Origin: Erythrocercus mccallii
Lineage: Eukaryota; Chordata; Aves; Passeriformes; Dicruridae
Reading direction: 5' to 3'
Length of the DNA stretch: 64,000 nucleotides
Assembly (NCBI GenBank): GCA_013397435.1
Contig: VZRG01000452.1
Coordinates: 143,459 to 207,458, forward strand
In this document: positions 13,401-22,300 of the stretch, piece after piece
Numbering within the stretch: the first letter of the stretch is position 1
Layout: every line of letters starts with the position of its first letter
Translations under genes and position numbers: made by a program
Notes under the pieces: generated by a model
What the model was told of the DNA's origin: nothing
Database searches by the model: none
The model's input: only the letters and a program-made list of their open reading frames with translations

Positions 13401-13966
13401 ATATTGTGCTAGGTGTTCCTCCTCAGTGGGAACGACAGGTGCTGATTTTTATCTCAGACTTTCTCCGAAGGACTTGGGTTGTGCTGGATGTCCAGCCCGG
13501 ATTGGCTTTCCGGGACACGTCTGCCCAGAGGCAATCCCAGAAACCTTCTGCCACTAGGATAATCCCATGCTGCCACACTACAAGACTGCAATCCCATTTC
13601 CCAAAAAAAGAGAGGTGGGGAAAATTGCAGCACCTTTCTGTGGTCAGCCATGCTTGCAAATTTTGTTCAGGATACGATCGTGACTAAAATCTTTCCAGAA
13701 ACCTGTTAGCAAAAGCACCAGGTAGAATCAAACATTAAAGAGAAATAGCAAACTTCAAATATTCAGGCTGGGCTAAAACAAATGTACGAAACACAAATAC
13801 TGTAAAAGAAAACGTTTTTAAAAAAATCAATTGGTTTTGCTTTTATAACAATAAACTTTTATTAAACGTTTTAAAAAATGACTGCTAACACAATAAAACA
13901 TCTTACCTCTGATCCGCAAAGACAAAACAGACACAAGAGAACCAAGCAAACTGAGAGCATTCGCAT
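1215..13966 (-). CDS. CFI: Complement factor I, whole coding span (12 exons)
   Basis: Secreted serine protease that, with cofactors such as factor H, cleaves C3b and C4b and so damps complement. Twelve exons join with consistent phases to 1788 nt, or 595 aa (human about 583). Domain order by residue: signal peptide 1-20, FIMAC about 34-126, SRCR about 127-234, LDLRa 235-271 and 272-310, short linker 311-323, RRKR activation site ending at 349, and trypsin domain from IIGG at 350. The triad is intact: His394 (TAAHC), Asp442 (NDIAL) and Ser537 (GDSGG). Asp531, six residues before the serine, predicts trypsin-like cleavage after basic residues. The start was chosen because exon 1 encodes a signal peptide in phase with exon 2; Met3 is an alternative. 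All introns are GT-AG. The gene is head-to-head with GAR1. Family and fold are secure from sequence; liver expression is family knowledge. Confidence 0.97.
3331..3432 (-). CDS. CFI: CFI exon 11: protease domain segment
   Basis: Encodes YTKQFILKWGNV through FFEKMACA, the loop region between the Asp and Ser exons of the protease. It is 102 nt, phase 1 at both ends. The acceptor is TTTTTCTAG and the donor GTAAGC. It is too short to stand out as an ORF and was placed by splice signals and family alignment. Confidence 0.93.
4553..4830 (-). CDS. CFI: CFI exon 10: catalytic Asp
   Basis: Encodes RANRVHLYLV through GWGLEK. It contains HENYNASTYENDIALLEL with the catalytic aspartate and the CKVSGWG motif. 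The acceptor is TTTTTTTCCAG and the donor GTATTT. The AG left over from exon 9 completes the first Arg codon. Confidence 0.97.
5534..5649 (-). CDS. CFI: CFI exon 9: catalytic His
   Basis: Encodes GEFPWQVAIKD, then YCGGVYIGGCWVLTAAHCV, with the catalytic histidine and the preceding disulfide cysteine. It starts in phase 0 after a TGAATAG acceptor and ends two bases into a codon at GTAAAA. Confidence 0.95.
6266..6369 (-). CDS. CFI: CFI exon 8: activation cleavage site
   Basis: Thirty-five codons ending in phase 0. Contains VHCGV, whose cysteine is expected to bridge heavy and light chains, then RRKR followed by IIGGEIAGK. RRKR is a furin-type site that separates heavy and light chains in the mature protein. 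Two AG acceptors lie 4 nt apart; only the one giving a start at 6369 keeps the reading frame. Confidence 0.93.
6840..6878 (-). CDS. CFI: CFI exon 7: 39-nt linker micro-exon
   Basis: Thirteen acidic codons (DKEEGAEKDSMDE with split ends) between LDLRa2 and the activation peptide. The acceptor is TTCTACTACAG and the donor GTAAG. The length is a multiple of three and both ends are phase 1, so skipping would not shift the frame. It has low conservation and was recognised from splice signals plus frame. Confidence 0.85.
7997..8113 (-). CDS. CFI: CFI exon 6: second LDLRa module
   Basis: Encodes ECRENSFHCRSNICIP through DCLTGEDEAGVLCA, a class A LDL-receptor repeat with its cysteines and an acidic GED-type calcium-binding end. 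The acceptor is TGTTACAG. The donor reads GCAG|GTTTTC, a poor match to GTRAGT. It is 117 nt, phase 1 at both ends. Confidence 0.92.
8536..8646 (-). CDS. CFI: CFI exon 5: first LDLRa module
   Basis: Encodes ACSDGEFHCVNKKCIS then CDGINDCGDLSDELCCR, a complete LDLRa repeat with the CDGxxDCxDxSDE calcium-binding signature. It is 111 nt, phase 1 at both ends, with GTAAC at the donor. Confidence 0.96.
9661..9839 (-). CDS. CFI: CFI exon 4: second half of SRCR domain
   Basis: Encodes LGAEYYQATSS, then CLQISCRGLETSLAECHIEM and VSLQCHENLR. CRGLETSLAEC is typical of the scavenger receptor cysteine-rich domain of factor I. Two acceptors (2 nt apart) are possible; only the start at 9839 avoids an immediate stop. 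Confidence 0.95.
11181..11325 (-). CDS. CFI: CFI exon 3: first half of SRCR domain
   Basis: Encodes ETFSISLGHGDSSLLRVKPV, then SFVCASEWTMNEANVACRHLGFEL, matching the start of a scavenger receptor cysteine-rich domain. The acceptor is TTTATTTTTAG and the donor GTAAGT. Confidence 0.95.
11944..12262 (-). CDS. CFI: CFI exon 2: FIMAC domain
   Basis: Encodes the mature N-terminus and the cysteine-rich factor I membrane attack complex (Kazal-like) domain, for example CHPWERCVEGKCLCKLPYQC and FRTYCQLKSYEC. It joins exon 1 in phase 0 after CCTTGCAG and ends one base into a codon at GTATTA. Confidence 0.96.
13375..13416. repeat. Two perfect 21-bp tandem copies
   Basis: The 21-base unit that starts CTCCCATATTGTGC and ends TAGGTGT occurs twice in direct succession (13375-13395 and 13396-13416) in CFI intron 1. 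This is a minisatellite-like duplication of recent origin, since the copies are identical. Confidence 0.9.
13907..13966 (-). CDS. CFI: CFI exon 1: start codon and signal peptide
   Basis: Exactly 20 codons ending in GAG|GTAAGA. ATG at 13966 opens a short basic N-terminus followed by a Leu/Val/Cys-rich hydrophobic core, a classic signal peptide. A second in-frame ATG is codon 3. It is too short to appear as a long ORF. Confidence 0.93.
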
Positions 13967-14040
13967 GATGGAATTTTATCTCCCTTCCTAGACAAATTCC
14001 TCTGGCTGGGATTCTTTTGAATGCCAGCTGTTAGATTTGT

Positions 14041-14055
14041 GTTTAATTTTTAACC
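14041..14055 (-). promoter_or_regulatory. HNF1-like site in CFI promoter
   Basis: On the CFI strand this reads GGTTAAAAATTAAAC, a near palindrome differing at about two positions from the HNF1 consensus GGTTAATNATTAACC. It lies 75-89 nt upstream of the CFI ATG and overlaps a CCAAT motif at its 5' side. HNF1 drives many liver genes, and CFI is chiefly liver-made. The function is inferred from match and position only. Confidence 0.4.
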
Positions 14056-14237
14056 ATTGGAATAATATTTTGAAGTGTGTTTAGAAATAAAGTACAGGAG
14101 CCTCAACTATTGGCTGATAAATCGGATCTCTTCAAAAGATCCTGCTTTAACTGGTTTTATCGTAAGCGTATGACGAGATAACAGAAGTAAGGCCCCTGAA
14201 GTGAATGATTAAAAGGAAGCGCTTGTTGGGGTTACAC

Positions 14238-14257
14238 TTTTCTTTTCTTTTCTTTTC
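14238..14257 (+). repeat. (TTTTC)4 pyrimidine tract
   Basis: Four perfect TTTTC units followed by GCAG, at the start of the CpG-rich stretch before the assembly gap. It resembles a splice acceptor tract but could equally be promoter sequence of GAR1. No frame or domain supports an exon. Confidence 0.6.
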
Positions 14258-14259
14258 GC

Positions 14260-14494
14260 AGAGGAGTCCGATGGATCCATCACACCGGCTCTGCCGACTG
14301 CAGCGCCCCCGCCCGCCAGGTTACTGTGGGAGGTCGATGTTGCTGTTCACGGTGTGTACATGGAGAGCTTTCCTGCCATTGTCCATCCCACAGGAGTGCG
14401 GGAATTAGCTGGCGTTTAAAGCCCTTTGCGACAGTGTCGGCCGGCATGTGCCCTTTCACTTACGGCAGGCAGCCCCGTTTGCGGCAGCGCGGGT
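14260..14494. promoter_or_regulatory. CpG-rich left flank of gap, possible GAR1 promoter
   Basis: CpG dinucleotides become frequent here (for example GCGCCCCCGCCCGCC and GGCAGCGCGGG) compared with the surrounding AT-rich DNA, and then the sequence is lost in the gap. A CpG island between CFI and GAR1 would fit the promoter of the housekeeping gene GAR1, whose first exon is not visible. This is inference; the island core is probably in the gap. Confidence 0.45.
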
Positions 14495-15294
14495 NNNNNN
14501 NNNNNNNNNNNNNNNNNNNNNNNNNNNNNNNNNNNNNNNNNNNNNNNNNNNNNNNNNNNNNNNNNNNNNNNNNNNNNNNNNNNNNNNNNNNNNNNNNNNN
14601 NNNNNNNNNNNNNNNNNNNNNNNNNNNNNNNNNNNNNNNNNNNNNNNNNNNNNNNNNNNNNNNNNNNNNNNNNNNNNNNNNNNNNNNNNNNNNNNNNNNN
14701 NNNNNNNNNNNNNNNNNNNNNNNNNNNNNNNNNNNNNNNNNNNNNNNNNNNNNNNNNNNNNNNNNNNNNNNNNNNNNNNNNNNNNNNNNNNNNNNNNNNN
14801 NNNNNNNNNNNNNNNNNNNNNNNNNNNNNNNNNNNNNNNNNNNNNNNNNNNNNNNNNNNNNNNNNNNNNNNNNNNNNNNNNNNNNNNNNNNNNNNNNNNN
14901 NNNNNNNNNNNNNNNNNNNNNNNNNNNNNNNNNNNNNNNNNNNNNNNNNNNNNNNNNNNNNNNNNNNNNNNNNNNNNNNNNNNNNNNNNNNNNNNNNNNN
15001 NNNNNNNNNNNNNNNNNNNNNNNNNNNNNNNNNNNNNNNNNNNNNNNNNNNNNNNNNNNNNNNNNNNNNNNNNNNNNNNNNNNNNNNNNNNNNNNNNNNN
15101 NNNNNNNNNNNNNNNNNNNNNNNNNNNNNNNNNNNNNNNNNNNNNNNNNNNNNNNNNNNNNNNNNNNNNNNNNNNNNNNNNNNNNNNNNNNNNNNNNNNN
15201 NNNNNNNNNNNNNNNNNNNNNNNNNNNNNNNNNNNNNNNNNNNNNNNNNNNNNNNNNNNNNNNNNNNNNNNNNNNNNNNNNNNNNNNNNNNNNN
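14495..15294. other. Assembly gap, 800 N
   Basis: A run of exactly 800 N. The round length suggests an estimated gap size. It sits in the GC-rich region between CFI and GAR1, the kind of sequence that short-read assemblies often lose. Any ORF crossing it is artificial. Confidence 1.
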
Positions 15295-15478
15295 GTTCTT
15301 TACTGTGAGAGTGGTGAGGCACTGTAACAGATTGCCCAGAGAAGCTGTGGGTGCCCTATCCCAGGGGCCAGGTTGGATGGCGCCCTGAGCAACCTGTGGA
15401 AAGTGTCCCTGCACATAGCAGGGGGGTCAGAATAGGTGACCTTTAAGATCCCTTCCAAGCCAAACCATCTCTGATGTT
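15295..15478 (+). mobile_element. CR1 LINE 3' fragment
   Basis: Shows the diagnostic CR1 3' end: a GAGAGTGGTGAGGCACTG opening, GATTGCCCAGAGAAGCTGTGG, GTCCCTGCACATAGCAGGG, GACCTTTAAGATCCCTTCC and a decayed 8-bp tail. It is truncated by the gap on the left. It probably lies in the 5' UTR intron of GAR1 and is non-coding. Confidence 0.88.
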
Positions 15479-15778
15479 CTCACTTTGTGACACTTGTGGG
15501 GCTGGGGACTGTCATCAGCCTTTATACAGATGAGTGAAAAAAGTGCTGACCACTGCTAGTCATTTTTTGCATTTGGGTGTTGCAGTGGATGACATCTTAG
15601 GTATAAACTTGTTTTTCATAGGCCAACATGTTTTTAGTGGGGATTGAAAAGGATGAACCATTAAATTAACAAACCAGGCTGACAGGAAACTGTAATTTGT
15701 ACAGCAAATCAAATGTGACATGTCCTTTATATCTTAAACAGCTGATTTTTTTTGTTCACAATGTAGGAAACAGTAAGA

Positions 15779-15974
15779 ATGTCTTTTCGTGGAAGAGGAG
15801 GTGGAGGAGGAAGAGGAGGTGGAGGAGGAAGAGGAGGTGGCTTCAGCCGTGGAGGAGGTGGCGGTGACAGAGGTGGCTTTAACCGTGGTGGACGAGGTGG
15901 CTTTGGACGGGGAGGTGGAAGAGGAGGCTTCAACAGAGGAGGCTATGACCAGGGCCCTCCAGAAAGGGTAGTTT
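15779..15974 (+). CDS. GAR1: GAR1 first coding exon: N-terminal RGG domain
   Basis: Sixty-five codons plus one base. It starts MSFRGRGG, continues with RGG and FNRGG repeats and ends at the core start PPERVV, with donor GTAAGT. The next intron is only 80 nt (15975-16054). Confidence 0.96.
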
Positions 15975-18901
15975 GTAAGTTACATAGAGAAACTTTATTT
16001 ATTTACTTTAGATCGTCTGCTCCAGCTCTTTAGCTTGTTTGTTCTTTATCTCAGTGTTGGGAGAGTTCATGCATCCCTGTGAAGATGACATAGTTTGTAA
16101 ATGTAAAACAGAAGAAAACAAGGTGCCTTATTTCAATGCCCCGGTGTACCTGGAAAATAAGGAGCAGATAGGCAAAGTGGATGAAATATTTGGACAGCTG
16201 AGAGACTTTGTATCCTTCAAAAAATGTTTGACTTACAATATTTGTTTTTTAAAAATTGATTGGATATTAATGAGATTTCTCTTAGGATTGTAAAATAGTT
16301 CTGGGTTTGGGTACTGGTTTTATGTGAGGTCTTGCTGCAGCTGTTGGTGTTAATAGGTGCTTGATTCACATTAAGTGCCTGTCTTAGAGCTTTTTTGATA
16401 TGACAGAGTACTTGAGGTCAGTCAGAGGTTTTCACTCTGTACCAGTACTGATGATGTCTTTTGGATCCATGGTGGTTCAGGTTGTTACTTTTTCTGGCTA
16501 ACTGACCAAATTTTCTGCTATAGGTTACTAAGCCATAAAGAGTTGGATCAAGGGCCTTGGGGTTTTTTTGTGTGTTAGAGGACCTTGGTCATGCTCCAGC
16601 TCATTATTTAATTATAAAGTGAGTTTATACGAAGATGTCCCGTTGCTCACTGTCCAGTTTGTTTATTTAACCTGCCCATCAAAGTGGGATGTGCCAGGAC
16701 ATCTCTGGCAAAGCCAGCCTGACACAGAGACACTGGATACATTCTGTTGAGTCACAGATGGACATCCATCCATCACTGGATGGACAGAATCCATGACAAA
16801 AGCAGGATAGCTAGGGGGAATAACCCTGTAACGTGTCAGTTAAGGCTCAGCCTGTGTTGGTTTGTTGAGTGCCAGTCATTAGCTACATGCATTTTCCTCT
16901 CCCACGTTAAATGTGAAGTAAAATGTCCAGGTTTAAATCACTTTTGATTGCAATTGTGATGAAATTTGGCTGCACTGATAAAATACTAACTTAGAAAATG
17001 TCTGAATGTTCCTTCCATATGCTGATCAAATTCACAGTTTTTAGTGTTTTATTACTGCAATGCTCCTTAAAGAAACCAACAGTACTTTTCGGTGAAACTG
17101 TCTGAGAACATCAAAGGCTCTTCATTTAAAAAAATGCAAAAGGTAAGTCAGTCTCAGTAACAATTTTACTGAATATCATCAGTTAGCTAAGTCTAATTTG
17201 TCAGCAGATCATAAAAGCTTTATTAAGTTTTTAAAAACTTTAAAAGCTGGTTGTCCTTTATAAACATAGGAATTAAGTTCCTTGTCCTCTTCAGTTTTGT
17301 GTTTGCTACATTAGTCCTTCTCCCTGCCCCATGAGAAAAGATGTAAGAAAATCACACAAATATCACCTATATTTTAGCAGCTTTTTAATTCTGTGATTTA
17401 CTTCTTGTGTGCTTTCTCTGTTTGACTTTTTGCAGAGGATAGTTTGACATAATGGGATAAGACCAAATTGTGGATATTTGTAAAGGGAGATATTAATGTG
17501 CATTTTAGTCTTGGTATTTTCAAAGCCTGATGGAACTCTCTTTCTGCAGTTTTACATTGATCCAGCAAAGCTGCTACCTCTTCAGAGATTTTTGCCAAGG
17601 CCCCCTGGAGAAAAAGGTGCTCCCAGAGGAGGTGGTAGAGGCGGACGTGGTGGTGGACGTGGGGGAGGAAGAGGTGGTGGTAGAGGTAAGATCACCAGAA
17701 TGAAAGCTGCAGAATGTTGGAGTTATTTGAGGTGCCATGGGTTGATTTGGTCACTCATTCTGTGGAGTATTTGTGTTTGGTTTTTTTTTTTTGGAGTATC
17801 AACAGCTGCATTGCAAATTAAAATGTTTCTGTTTGACTTTAGAGAAAAGGCAGTCATACTTCTCAAGTGGTGAGACTGTCTAAATAATGGCTCCAGAGCT
17901 TAGGGAGGAGAGAATGCTGACTTATAACAAAGATAGAAAGCTTTTTGAACATCACCTGTGATGTACTCTTCAATTAAAGCTGAAGTTCATTTTTTCTTAC
18001 ATCACAGTTTCTTGCCTCTTTTCCATACCCTACCCCTTTGCAGCAAGGCATGAGTGTTTCTAAATGGTTTGGTTTGTTTGTTTCAATGTTCTGTTTGGTT
18101 TGTTTGTTTTAACATTTGTTGAGTTGTAATTAATAGATAATAATTACTAATAGTTGTAATGAATTACTGGTTAATATATGTAATTCATTTCTTGCTGTTG
18201 TGAAAGGAGTTAATTGTTAAGTCTCTTTAGTATTTTGGGAGTGGTATATCAGATATTAAGCAATACCTAAAATGCTCCAGATGGTCGCTAGAAGAAGCAA
18301 GGTGTGCCTTGTTACATATCGACTTGGTAACTGTCCGGCAATTGACAGTTTCTGGTTTTTTGTTGTTGTTCTTTTCATTTCAGAAGCTCTCGATGAAATA
18401 AATTGTTGTGCATAACTAAGAATTTATATGCTCCTCAAAGGGTAATTTCTTTCTTTTGTTTAGGAGGATTTGGAGGAGGCAGAGGTGGAGGAAGAGGAGG
18501 AGGATTCAGAGGAGGTAGAGGTGGTGGAGGAGGAGGATTCAGAGGAAGAGGTGGTGGAGGAGGCTTTCGAGGTGAGTGTGTGGTTTTTACCTTTCAGTAA
18601 CAAGAATAGCTCCTGATTTTAAAGCTTGTAGATATTAAACAGAGTGGTGTGATTTTTAATGTCTTACAGATGTTTATAGTTCTATGCATGAGATTTCTGT
18701 GCATCCTGGTAGTTTGAACTGAAGCACAGTTTAAATTAAGTATTCTGCATTTGTTGATGCATATGTAAAACTGTGTTAGTTTTTTGCATTTTATTCTATC
18801 AACTCATTCAATATTACATATAGAATTTGCTTTCAACACAACTAAGTTAAGAATTGTTTAATGTATTTTTCTTTTCTCTTTAAATAGGAAGAGGACATTA
18901 A
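15779..18901 (+). CDS. GAR1: H/ACA snoRNP protein GAR1, whole coding span (6 exons)
   Basis: Subunit of the H/ACA ribonucleoprotein with dyskerin, NOP10 and NHP2, acting in nucleolus and Cajal bodies in rRNA pseudouridylation and as a telomerase component. Six coding exons join to 669 nt, 222 aa (human about 217). Residues 1-57 are an N-terminal Arg/Gly-rich RGG domain. Residues about 60-160 are the conserved core (PPERVVLLGEFMHPCEDD, NAPVYLENKEQIGKVDEIFG, FYIDPAKLLPLQRFLP). Residues about 162-222 are the C-terminal RGG domain, ending GRGH. The start is the first ATG after a 5' UTR splice acceptor (AG at 15765-15766), leaving 12 nt of 5' UTR in this exon. Gly and Arg codons are mainly GGA/GGT and AGA/CGT. 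The upstream non-coding exon is not visible and probably lies in or beside the gap. Identity is secure. Confidence 0.97.
16055..16209 (+). CDS. GAR1: GAR1 coding exon 2: core domain
   Basis: Encodes LLGEFMHPCEDDIVCKC through DEIFGQLRDF, the heart of the Gar1/Naf1 fold that contacts dyskerin. The acceptor is TTTATCTCAG. The donor is GTATCC, ending in phase 0. Confidence 0.97.
17083..17142 (+). CDS. GAR1: GAR1 coding exon 3: 20-codon core exon
   Basis: Encodes YFSVKLSENIKGSSFKKMQK exactly, phase 0 at both ends, with acceptor CCAACAG and donor GTAAGT. It is too short to show as an ORF and was located by family sequence. Confidence 0.96.
17550..17685 (+). CDS. GAR1: GAR1 coding exon 4: core end and RGG start
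   Basis: Encodes FYIDPAKLLPLQRFLPRPPG, then the first C-terminal RGG repeats. The acceptor is TTTCTGCAG and the donor GTAAGA, ending one base into a Gly codon. Confidence 0.96.
18464..18571 (+). CDS. GAR1: GAR1 coding exon 5: C-terminal RGG repeats
   Basis: Entirely Gly/Arg/Phe codons (GGFGGGRGGG, FRGGRGGGG, GFRGRGGGG). It is 108 nt, phase 1 at both ends, with donor GTGAGT. Such RGG tracts bind RNA and are usually arginine-methylated in the family. Confidence 0.95.
18888..18901 (+). CDS. GAR1: GAR1 last coding exon: GRGH stop
   Basis: Only 14 coding bases after the AAATAG acceptor. They complete a Gly codon, then Arg-Gly-His and TAA. The same GRGH-type end is known from mammalian GAR1. The exon continues as 3' UTR. 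Confidence 0.93.
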
Positions 18902-19387
18902 AAATGGAGCCATGAGTATCTCCTTGTTGTCTTATCATGTCATGTGCAGAAGAGCGAAGAACCGTGAAAGACTTTTGTAAAGGACTCTGAAAATCTTTTT
19001 ATAAAGAACTTGAAGCTACAAATGACAATTATTTTTACACTTAATGACTGTTGATGGATGCTTGAAGAGAGTGTGGCTGCAGGGGAAGAGCTGAGGATTG
19101 CTCAGAATATGTGTAAACTTTTCTAACTAAGCCACAGTTCGATGTTATTCTTAAACTGTTTCTGACAAGCAGTGCAGTCAATGCTTAACTCCGTGTTGGA
19201 GTTTGGAGTAAACAATCAGTTGAAATGGGTTTTCAGAAGACCCTACAGGTTCACTGCATGCACATACTTCAGTGTGAACCTGTGCATGACTGATCCCTGG
19301 TTCTCCCCCTCCTTTTATATCAAATCTTCTGGGCTGCTCTGAAATGGACTTGCCATTGAAACAACCTTTGTGAACCTTTTTTTATAA

Positions 19388-19393
19388 ATTAAA
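19388..19393 (+). promoter_or_regulatory. Candidate GAR1 polyadenylation signal
   Basis: ATTAAA about 490 nt past the GAR1 stop, followed by a T/GT-rich stretch (TTTTTGTGTTGG) typical of a downstream element. A canonical AATAAA near 19893 is an alternative. Confidence 0.45.
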
Positions 19394-22300
19394 TTACAAA
19401 CTTTTTGTGTTGGTAATTTTTTAAATGCATAATAATTTATAAGGGAGAAGACAGCAAAGTATATTTTGTGAATTTTTCTGTATAAATATTAATGAAAGCC
19501 AAAGGCATTAGGACATAGTCTTCTTAGAAGCTGCTGTCTAATGGACAAGATAAGGTTAATACTATACTTCAGTCATCTAATGGTATTTAATTACACTGAT
19601 ATTAAAATGCTAAGGGTTTTTAATTGGCCCTGCATCCCTCCCTTAGCCTGTTTCTTTTGAGGTTTTGATGTCCTCTGTGGTGCTCTGGGTTTGTGTAGAG
19701 CTGAGATTAAAAAACCCATCATAGGACTCTGCACACAATGCTTTCAGTTATGTATTGCTTAGAAAGGCATGACAAAGTCTGAGTCTTTGGTGTCTTTAAA
19801 TGGATGCATAATAAGGATTGTTGGAAAGATAGTGACTGTGTCTTCCTAAGGATGGAGGAGACCAGGGTGCCTCTCTGCCCTGGAACTTTGGAAATAAAAT
19901 AGGTGAAAATAGAACTTCCCTGGATTTCTTTCAGCTGGAGCCATGAATCTCTTAAGAGACTCTCCTACTAAGCACTTTTGAAAAGGGGTCTGTAGAATAA
20001 TGTATGTTCAATTATTTTGTACATCTTGTTCAGTGTGAAAAGAATTTCCTTTCAGAATTGATTGCACTGTTACACTTTTTAGTTAATGAATGCAGTAACA
20101 GGCAATTTAATTATGTTAGCCTTCTGCTTAACAAAGGCAACAGGTAATTTTTCAGTACCAGGATTGGACAGCTACTGCATGTTTTAACGAATGTGACCAT
20201 TACTTTTAATGTTGAACAAAACTTGAAGGAGTGGAAAAACAAGTGGTAAAGAATTCATTTAAATGTGAATAGATGCTGCAAAGGATAATAGATAAAAATA
20301 TTCTTCAGCTTAAAAAAAGAAAACACAACACTGAATTTCTGCTGAGTCTGCTTTTGTAAGAAGAAGCTGAGTCTACTCTTAACCCCAGGAAGTGAGGGAT
20401 TCCAGTTTGTTTCCTAGTATTGCTACAAGCCTAGCTCTAGCCAGGACAGTTAAATCCAGAACTGTGAGAATGATTAAGCTTTTGTTGCTATGCATTGCTA
20501 GGCCTAAGTGCCTCAGGGCTTTGGCTTGAGGCTTTGTAAAATTGCCTTTTGTCTCAATTCTTTGCAAGTAATTGCATTTTGGACATTCCACATTGCAGCT
20601 GAACAACACAAACCAAATGCAGCTGCCATGTCAGTACTTCTATTATGTTTGCAGCTGGATCCTCTGCTGTGCTGGGTTTCTTCACTGATGCTTCAACAGT
20701 GGGCAGCTGGCTCAGATCTTTCCTTACTGTTCTGACTTTGGAAGACTAACAACACAGTCCTCAGTCTTACACCCAGATTCATGCTGCTCTTTAGGGACAT
20801 GCCGGGGTGTCAGGAGGCTCCTGCCATGACCTGTGAAGTGCAGGGTGTGACAGGACAGGCAGGGTTTGGCTGCAGGCAGTGTTGTCTGAGAGTGCTGAGT
20901 CTCTCAGCAGATGGAGCAGTGAGTCAGCCTAAGGCACTGCAAGGGCAAAGCAAAGGCTTTGACTTCTGTGTGCAGAGGGGCTAAACAGCAATATCTATTG
21001 CAGCTCTAGAGGAAAGATTGGCCTCTTGGTTATAGGAAAGGGATTGAAGCCCCAATGGAGAAATCCATGAGGAGCATTATGGCATGGCTTATGCATACAA
21101 ACAATGCTGGATGGATTTTATGCAAATATCCAGAGAAAACTTATAATCTTAGATCTCCACAGAGGTTGTAGGATGTTCTAAGGATGGAAGAGCATATGTG
21201 GAAACTGTCTGGATGCGTTTGCCACATGCCTTTTTTTCCGTCTCCATTTTGGGGAAGGGTGTATTTGCAATTCAGTCCCTGTTCTGCATTGTCTTCTCTG
21301 TGCCATGGTGTGACCCAACCCTTCTAATGTAAGAAAGATGCTAACAGTAATAGATGAAAATTCAGTCTCAAAAAAATTAAGATGTCTTGTCTGCAGTGTA
21401 ATGCTGTAATGAACTAAGGTTCTCTAATTTTATATGACACCCTTCTCTCAGTCTTGAACTTCAAATTCTAGCTGTGAGTCTGTCACAGTGGTCCTGATCG
21501 TAGTAAGTGAAATGTTCTGGTTTTATTTGTGTGCATAATTACAGATACTCTGTGCTGCTGCTGCAGAGAATAGGAGAGGGACTCACAGGTACTGTGACAG
21601 AAATAGGTATGTTGGCAGAAATGGCAAATTTCAAGTAGTTGTGTCTGGGTAAGAAAAGTCTGAGTGCAGGCTGAAGTGAGGGGAGTGGGGGTAAGGTGTT
21701 AGTGTTAGGCTCAGGATGATAGCTTGGTGTTCCCTATATTCATTCCCCTTTCTGGTAGCCTTTGGAGCATCTAAATAGCTTCTCACCTACCACCTGCTCC
21801 AGCAGCAGAAGGGCGGTTGCTGTCCTGGAAATTCGTTTGAAGCTCAGGGGGGCTTCAGAGCATCTCAGTTCACAGCAGTAGTGGTGTCACCTACCTGTGT
21901 CCTCCTCCACTGCCACGGCAGTGTTTGAGCCAGGTGTAGGGTCTGACTTTCAGCTGATTGTCGAACTGACACCTGGTGCGTCACCAGGATCAGTTTGCTT
22001 ACAAGTATTTAGAAGACCTGGAGCCTTTTGTCCATGCCACAGCAAAATTTTGTTGTTTTTTTTTTTTTTCTCTTTGGGATCTAAATTCTCCTTAAACAGA
22101 GGGTAATATATGGAGGTGTATTATAAAGCTTAAATTGTTACCTATTCAGAATGGCTTTAGTGCCCCTGCATTCCTTGCAGAGTTGCTTATTTTCCTTGTG
22201 TTTTCTACAGATGCTGGGATAGGATGGCTCAATTTAGTTCATAGATTTGCTGTGTTGCTTTGTCAGAGAAATTTGATGAAGTGCAGAAAATAATTGGGAT

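Larger units (their letters stand above)
1433..13906 (-). other. CFI: CFI intronic sequence
   Basis: Eleven introns: 1433-3330, 3433-4552, 4831-5533, 5650-6265, 6370-6839, 6879-7996, 8114-8535, 8647-9660, 9840-11180, 11326-11943 and 12263-13906. None exceeds 1.9 kb. I see no RNA gene or confident repeat in them apart from the 21-bp tandem duplication in intron 1. ORFs at 3638-4015 and 10663-10930 have no recognisable homology. Confidence 0.85.

Noticed and set aside
14326..15414. Several long ORFs of 286-333 codons on both strands
   Set aside because: They cross the 800-N gap and consist mainly of unknown residues; the open length is an artefact.
15727..15971. Acidic poly-Glu ORF on the plus strand and Pro-rich ORF on the minus strand
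   Set aside because: Both are other-frame readings of the repetitive GGA/AGA codons of the GAR1 RGG domain, whose own frame is clearly coding.
16449..16505. C/D-box snoRNA-like pattern in GAR1 intron 2: TGATGA, then CTGA about 50 nt later
   Set aside because: The C box lacks the leading purine, the flanks do not pair into a terminal stem and no internal C'/D' boxes were seen. The host being an snoRNP gene makes it tempting but is not evidence.
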